Source: Dehalococcoidia bacterium | GTDB lineage: Bacteria; Chloroflexota; Dehalococcoidia; SM23-28-2; RBG-16-64-32 | Reading direction: 5' to 3' | Assembly (NCBI GenBank): GCA_030649945.1 | Contig: JAUSFE010000057.1 | Span: 1 to 64,000 of the forward strand | Length of the DNA: 64,000 bases | Shown: positions 59,888 to 64,000 of the stretch, in pieces | How the letters are laid out: each line of letters starts with the position of its first letter | Position numbering within the stretch: the first letter of the stretch is position 1 | Notes under the pieces: model-generated | What the model saw: the letters and a program-made list of their open reading frames with translations, nothing else | What the model was told of the DNA's origin: nothing | Database searches by the model: none | Program-made: the position numbers and the translations under genes

Positions 59888-60706
59888 TCAGCGGCTCAGG
59901 CGAGGCAGGCGCCTCCCGGCAGGCCGGTCCATCTCCATGGCGGGCAGCAGCAGGCTGCGCAGGATGCCGCGCAGGCGGGGGCCGTCCAGGTTGGAGATGG
60001 CGCGCCCGTTGGCGGCGATGGATATCTGGCCTGTCTCCTCTGACACCACGACCGCCACCGCATCGGAGCGCTCGCTGATGCCCAGCGCAGCCCGGTGCCG
60101 TGTGCCGTGGAACCCCTGCATCCGCTCCGAAAGCGGCAACGTCACGCTGGCCGCCACCACGCGGTCACCACGGACGATGACGGCGCCGTCGTGCAGCGCG
60201 GAGTTCGGGTAGAAGATGCTCAGCAGCAGCTTGGTGCTGGCCTCCGCATCCAGCTTGATCCCGGAGTCAATGTAGTCCTCCAGCCCCGTCTCCCGCTCGA
60301 CGACGATGATCGCACCTTGCTGCTTCTCGGAGAGCTGCAGCGTGGCCTCGGCGATCGTATCGACAACCCCCTCGTAGAGCGCGCGCCCGGGCCAGGGCCA
60401 CCGGCCCGTGCGGCCCACGCGCTCCAGGAAGCGCCGGATCTCGCTCTGGAAGATGATGGGGATGGCGATCAGCAACGCCGGGAAGGAGTTGCGCAGCAGC
60501 CAGTCCAGCACCGTCAGGTTCAGCACCTGGGCCATCACCACCGCCGCTATCACCACGATGATGATCCCGCGGAGCAGCGACATCGCCGTCGTTCCCTTCA
60601 GCAGGAGCAGCGCCAGGTAGATGACGACGGCGATGCTGAGGACATCGATGACGCTGGCCGGCCGGAAGGTGTTCAGCGCGTCCCGGATGCTGTCCCAGAC
60701 CGCCAC
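59888..60706 (-). CDS. cdaA: Diadenylate cyclase CdaA
   Basis: A 272-residue enzyme that makes c-di-AMP. Three N-terminal transmembrane helices (about 12-90) precede the DAC domain with the DGAVIVRGDRV (DGA) and GTRHRAALGISE (RHR) motifs. c-di-AMP controls osmolyte and potassium transport. Its start overlaps the argF stop by one base. Confidence 0.95.
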   Translation of the reverse strand: MAVWDSIRDALNTFRPASVIDVLSIAVVIYLALLLLKGTTAMSLLRGIIIVVIAAVVMAQVLNLTVLDWLLRNSFPALLIAIPIIFQSEIRRFLERVGRTGRWPWPGRALYEGVVDTIAEATLQLSEKQQGAIIVVERETGLEDYIDSGIKLDAEASTKLLLSIFYPNSALHDGAVIVRGDRVVAASVTLPLSERMQGFHGTRHRAALGISERSDAVAVVVSEETGQISIAANGRAISNLDGPRLRGILRSLLLPAMEMDRPAGRRLPRLSR

Positions 60707-61632
60707 TACCCCGCGTCCTCCTCGCCCAACAGCAGCGCCAGCACGGCCTTCTGGGCGTGCATCCGGTTCTCCGCCTGGTCAAACACCACGGACTGCGGCC
60801 CGTCGATGACCTCGGCCGTGACTTCCTCACCACGGTGCGCCGGCAGGTCGTGCATGAAGATGGCGTCCGGCCGCGCGCGGGACATCAGCTTCGCGTCCAC
60901 CGTGTAGCCCGCGAAGTCCTCCCGGCGCGCGCCCGCCTCCCGCTCCTGCCCCATACTCGCCCAAACGTCCGTGTAGACCACGTCCGCGCCCGCCACAGCC
61001 TCCTCCGGTCCGGCTGACAGCTCGACGCTCGCGCCCGAGCCGGCGGCCAAGGCTTCCGCCTTCCGCAGCACGGGGTCCGCCATCTCGTAGCCGCCGGGCG
61101 AGGCGATGCGGAAATGCATACCGGAGAGCGCCGCCGCCAGGCAGAGCGAGTTCGCGACGTTGTTGCCGTCGCCGATGAAGGCCACCGTCACACCGCGCAG
61201 ACCGCCTTTCTTCTCGCGGATCGTCAGCAGGTCGGCCAGCGCCTGGCACGGGTGCTCCGAGTCCGAAAGGGCGTTGATCACCGGCACATCGGCGTAGCGC
61301 GCCAGCTCCGCCACCGTCTCCGTGGCGAACGTGCGGGCGGCCACGCAGTCCACGTACCGCGACAGCACGCGCGCCACGTCGGCAGGCGTCTCGCGCTGGC
61401 CCAGGCCAACCTCCGGGGGTGAAAGATAGATGCAGTCGCCGCCGAGCTGTCGCATGGCTACATGAAAGGAAACGCGGGTGCGCAAGGAAGGTTTCTCGAA
61501 GACCAGCGCCAGCGTGCGGCCGGCCAGCAGCGGCTGGCGCCCGGCGTCCTTGAACGCCATCGCGGTATCGAGCACGAGCCCGATTTCGGGTGTGGAGAGA
61601 TCGGTAATGGAGATAAGGTCACGGCCGCGCAC
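60706..61632 (-). CDS. argF: Ornithine carbamoyltransferase
   Basis: A 308-residue transcarbamylase of arginine biosynthesis. Carbamoyl-phosphate site KPSLRTRVSF (about 48-57), HPCQALADLLT (about 127-137). The ornithine motif reads MHDLPAHRGEEV, with Asp where the usual HCLPAHRG has Cys. GTG start with GGAGG; a TATACT box lies about 30 bases upstream. First gene of a run with cdaA, cdaR, der, plsY. Confidence 0.92.
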   Translation of the reverse strand: MRGRDLISITDLSTPEIGLVLDTAMAFKDAGRQPLLAGRTLALVFEKPSLRTRVSFHVAMRQLGGDCIYLSPPEVGLGQRETPADVARVLSRYVDCVAARTFATETVAELARYADVPVINALSDSEHPCQALADLLTIREKKGGLRGVTVAFIGDGNNVANSLCLAAALSGMHFRIASPGGYEMADPVLRKAEALAAGSGASVELSAGPEEAVAGADVVYTDVWASMGQEREAGARREDFAGYTVDAKLMSRARPDAIFMHDLPAHRGEEVTAEVIDGPQSVVFDQAENRMHAQKAVLALLLGEEDAG

Positions 61633-61658
61633 AATGCACCTCCGCCTGGGCGATACAA

Positions 61659-61664
61659 GTATAG
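61659..61664 (-). promoter_or_regulatory. Probable -10 box of the argF operon
   Basis: TATACT on the minus strand, 27 bases before the argF GTG. No clear -35. Confidence 0.45.
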
Positions 61665-61779
61665 CACCGGCGTCGGCCGTTCGCCCCCGGCCCAGGAAGT
61701 GGGCGAACGCCGTTCGCCCCTACGGGCGGCACGCCGTATTATGGCGCCACCGGCACCACAGCGCGAGAGGAGGCCACCC

Positions 61780-62130
61780 GTGACGCGCCCCGTTGTCCAC
61801 TTCGAGATCCAGGGCAGAGACCCGAAGCGCCTGCGCGACTTCTACCAGGCGCTCTTCGGCTGGCAGATGCGCGACGACAACCCCATGAACTACATCTTCA
61901 TCGAGCACGGCATCGGCGGGCCGCCGGAGGGCATCGGCGGCGGCATCGCCCCCTCGGACGCGCCGCGCGTGCTGCTCTACGTGCAGGTGCTGGACCTGCA
62001 CGAAACGCTGCGCCGCGCGCAGGAGCTGGGCGGCAAGGCCGTGATGCAACCCATCGACGTGCCCAATGGCGCCACCATCGCCCAGGCGGAGGACCCGGAA
62101 GGCAACCGCATCGGGCTGATCAAGCAGTAG
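61780..62130 (+). CDS. VOC-family (glyoxalase-like) protein
   Basis: A 116-residue vicinal-oxygen-chelate domain: VVHFEIQGRDPKRLRDFYQALFGW (HFEIQGRDPKRLRDFY), then ADPEGNRIGL-like AEDPEGNRIGLI. GTG at 61780 preferred (GAGAGGAGG upstream); ATG 61741 is an in-frame alternative. Substrate unknown; one domain, so probably dimeric. Confidence 0.87.
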   Translation: MTRPVVHFEIQGRDPKRLRDFYQALFGWQMRDDNPMNYIFIEHGIGGPPEGIGGGIAPSDAPRVLLYVQVLDLHETLRRAQELGGKAVMQPIDVPNGATIAQAEDPEGNRIGLIKQ

Positions 62131-62137
62131 GCGCGCC

Positions 62138-62662
62138 GTGGACGTGACCCTGAAGCGCGACCTGGAGGGCGTGGACTGGCGCGAGGTGGCGGCCGTATAC
62201 GCCGAGACGCTGGGCCCGGAGGACCCCGCGCAGCTGGAGCGCACGTGGTCCCGCAGCTACGCCACGGCGCTGGCCTATGTGGACGGGGGTCTCGCCGGCG
62301 TGGCGCGGGCGATCTCCGACGGCGAGCGGGAGGCGCTGATCGTGGGCGTGGCGGTGCGGCCCGCGTACCAGCGCCGCGGCATCGCCACGGCGATGATGCG
62401 GGCGCTCATGGACGACCTCCGCCGCACGGCGATCATCCTGACGTGCGAAGAGGACGAGAACGTGGCGTTCTACGAGAGCCTGGGCTTCCGCACGCACAAG
62501 CGGGCCATGGTGCTGGGTATGGGCAGGGCCCGGCCGCCACAGCCCCTTGACGGGGACTTGCCAGGGAGGCAAGGAGCTAACCACAACGATAAACGCGCGT
62601 TTTCCACAAATTCTTGGTCGCGTGCGCCACACGAACCAACATTATGTGGCACAACGGGCTAA
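62138..62662 (+). CDS. GNAT-family N-acetyltransferase
   Basis: A 174-residue acetyltransferase with a GTG start. Acetyl-CoA motif VGVAVRPAYQRRGIATAMMR (about 69-88; QRRGIAT) and FYESLGFR (about 111-118). The last 40 or so residues after PPQPLDGDL read as non-coding sequence (NDKRAFSTNSWSRAP), so the ancestral stop was probably lost and the frame runs on into the promoter region of the next operon. Confidence 0.85.
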   Translation: MDVTLKRDLEGVDWREVAAVYAETLGPEDPAQLERTWSRSYATALAYVDGGLAGVARAISDGEREALIVGVAVRPAYQRRGIATAMMRALMDDLRRTAIILTCEEDENVAFYESLGFRTHKRAMVLGMGRARPPQPLDGDLPGRQGANHNDKRAFSTNSWSRAPHEPTLCGTTG

Positions 62663-62671
62663 AATTAAGGG
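62580..62671 (+). promoter_or_regulatory. Low-GC leader with inverted repeat ahead of the CBASS-like operon
   Basis: GCCACA and TGTGGC (about 62632-62650) form a perfect 6-bp inverted repeat, and TAAAATTAAGG precedes the GTG at 62672. The stretch is clearly richer in A+T than its surroundings. Confidence 0.4.
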
Positions 62672-63175
62672 GTGATAGCACTCTCTATCCTTACTCCCGC
62701 GAGTGCGTCGGTAATCGCTGCCTCGGTCGCGTTCTTGCCGGCTGTCGCCGTCTTCTGGTTGAACCGAAAGGCTGCTGAGGTTGAGAGAAAGCGAATCTCC
62801 TGCGCCGGAGCAATGGCGGACGCTATCGCTTGGCTTGAGCTGCCATACCGGGTACGAAGACGGCAAGGCGACGACAAGGCGACGCTGGATGCACTGGCGG
62901 AAAGGTTCCACGTGCTCCACGAACGTCTTCTGTTCCACGAGAACTGGCTGAGAATCGAAGTCCCGACTGCGCATCCTCTCTATAAGCAGCTTGTCGCTGA
63001 GGCACGGAGTGCCGCGCTGGATGCGACGCGGAAAGCGTGGGAGTCGGCCCCTGTCCAGGCCCCGAAAGATATGAACACCGGCAACCTTGGCATTGACCGC
63101 GCGAAGGTGGGCGTCGCCGTGGCGGAATTCGCCGGGGAAGTCAGAAAGAGGTTGAGGATACTGCCGCCATGGTGA
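62672..63175 (+). CDS. Single-span membrane protein, putative CBASS-associated effector
   Basis: A 167-residue protein with a GTG start (AAGGG just upstream). Residues 8-28 are hydrophobic (ASVIAASVAFLPAVAVFWL) and the rest is a helical, charged cytosolic-like domain (EVERKRISCAGAMADAIAWL ... RFHVLHERLLFHENW). Its 3' end overlaps the CD-NTase start by 7 bases, indicating coupling. Many CBASS operons pair a CD-NTase with a membrane effector; this could be one, but I recognise no named effector domain. Confidence 0.6.
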   Translation: MIALSILTPASASVIAASVAFLPAVAVFWLNRKAAEVERKRISCAGAMADAIAWLELPYRVRRRQGDDKATLDALAERFHVLHERLLFHENWLRIEVPTAHPLYKQLVAEARSAALDATRKAWESAPVQAPKDMNTGNLGIDRAKVGVAVAEFAGEVRKRLRILPPW

Positions 63176-64000
63176 CGCTACTCGACGCAGCCACATCGAC
63201 CGAACACCCCTACAACTCGATGGAGAACTCTGCGCTCCAAGCCTTCCGCGAGCAACACGTCGACCTTTCCGAGAAGGATATGACCTTCGGCAGAGAGGTG
63301 CGCGACATCGTCATCCGACAGTGCGAATCCCCGTTCCGCTCCAACGGGTTCCCGCTTGTGCTGGCCGGGCAGAGCTTCTTGGCCGGGTCGTTCGGACGGC
63401 AAACGCAGGCGCAGCCACTGAACGACATTGATCTCTATCTCGTCATGAACGCTGGAGGCCTACAGATTTGGGACGCCGATGACCAGGAGTGGTGGGGCCT
63501 TGAGGGACGCATGCAGGGGCCAATCACCGACGACCCGACGCTCCGATTGGCTGGCTGGGTGTCGGCGGACTTGGTTCTTCAACGCGTCGCGAGTGGACTT
63601 CGCCTGTTGCCTCTTGTCCGGCAGAACGGCCTCGCCGTTGGCATCAACGACAAGCGCAAGTGTGCCTATATCAAGATTGGCGGTGTGAACGTAGATGTTA
63701 GTCCTGTGGTGTGGGCCAAATTCACGAACACGATAGATCGCTACTACATGCCGATGGGTCAATCCAGTTACGCATGGAAGAGGACGAACCCCAAGGAAGA
63801 CCAGCGCCGCCTGAGCACTCAAAATCAGAAGCAGGATGGGCTACTTCTGCCCACTATCAGGATGGTTAAGTGCTGGAACGAGGAACTGAACAAGGGCCGC
63901 CTCAAAGGAATCCTACTGGAAACCATCGTTGAAGACGGCCTGTCACACAGCTCGTCTTTGGTCGGGCTCGCCCAGGCAGTGCACTTGGCCTTCGTCAACC
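63169..64000 (+). CDS. CD-NTase (cGAS/DncV-like nucleotidyltransferase), partial at window edge
   Basis: The first 277 codons of a nucleotidyltransferase; the gene runs off the right edge. The active-site motif AGSFGRQT ... NDIDLYLVM places GS at 73-74 and the metal Asp pair at 86 and 88; the third Asp is in GVNVDVSPVV (176). LLPTIRMVKCWNEEL (about 226-240) is the helix typical of OAS/CD-NTase folds. These enzymes make cyclic oligonucleotides on phage infection and switch on a partner effector. The subclass and product cannot be read. Confidence 0.85.
   Translation, partial: MVTLLDAATSTEHPYNSMENSALQAFREQHVDLSEKDMTFGREVRDIVIRQCESPFRSNGFPLVLAGQSFLAGSFGRQTQAQPLNDIDLYLVMNAGGLQIWDADDQEWWGLEGRMQGPITDDPTLRLAGWVSADLVLQRVASGLRLLPLVRQNGLAVGINDKRKCAYIKIGGVNVDVSPVVWAKFTNTIDRYYMPMGQSSYAWKRTNPKEDQRRLSTQNQKQDGLLLPTIRMVKCWNEELNKGRLKGILLETIVEDGLSHSSSLVGLAQAVHLAFVN

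Noticed and set aside
1-64000. tRNA or rRNA genes
   Set aside because: I looked for T-loop and acceptor patterns in the gaps and saw none I could support.

Overview
The window is high-GC bacterial chromosome. A complex I operon, a GuaB3-type IMPDH paralogue, GTG/TTG starts, PadR regulation, a Ltp2-like thiolase with a DUF35 partner and paired MaoC/SDR genes suggest a Chloroflexota lineage (Dehalococcoidia or SAR202 type). That taxonomic guess is inference; no rRNA or tRNA gene was found to anchor it.

Layout. 1-4711: right end of a genomic island with a CRISPR array (four identical 37-bp repeats), a tyrosine recombinase, unknown genes and a large serine recombinase whose stop codon lies inside comM. 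comM (4683-5750) is cut at its AMNPCPC motif, which marks the attachment site. 5751-9470: two exported genes (metzincin-like protease and an anchored beta-helix protein) placed between comM and relA, with a second, diverged relA 3' end on the comM side. 9445-22809: housekeeping genes (relA, hisS, prfA, prmC, guaB3, rsmI, metG, tatD, polyprenyl diphosphate synthase) and a toxin-antitoxin pair whose toxin has an in-frame stop. 23200-31597: lipid or side-chain metabolism (two SDRs, two MaoC hydratases, thiolase-like aldolase with Zn-ribbon partner), DinB, PHP, methyltransferase and PadR genes. 31780-41695: complex I genes nuoA,C,D,H,J,K,L,M,N, without the Fe-S subunits B and I. 41728-43847: ybeY, a small HGRYS protein, tandem repeats, a DUF433/DUF5615 pair and lepA fragments. 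43872-50489: dnaX-ybaB-recR-recO, FmdB-like proteins, GNAT, Nudix. 50868-55936: HEAT-repeat protein and the TldE/TldD protease pair, with two ParE-type toxin-antitoxin modules between them. 56567-61632: argF-cdaA-cdaR-der-plsY operon. 61780-64000: VOC and GNAT proteins, then the start of a CBASS-like operon (membrane protein plus CD-NTase) that runs off the right edge.

Two themes run through the window. First, intergenic DNA is crowded with short repeats: phased 7-mer or 8-mer arrays (often inverted pairs) touching start or stop codons; a family of roughly 100-bp elements starting GTCATTCTGAGCG; and palindromes with CCTGAG and TCGAAGG. Second, accessory DNA is repeatedly flanked by a second, partial and often diverged copy of the end of the neighbouring core gene (relA 3', and the 5' ends of prmC, the thiolase gene, tldE and lepA). 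This suggests a recurrent recombination route for adding DNA at gene edges. Defence loci lie at both extremes: CRISPR on the left and a CD-NTase system on the right.
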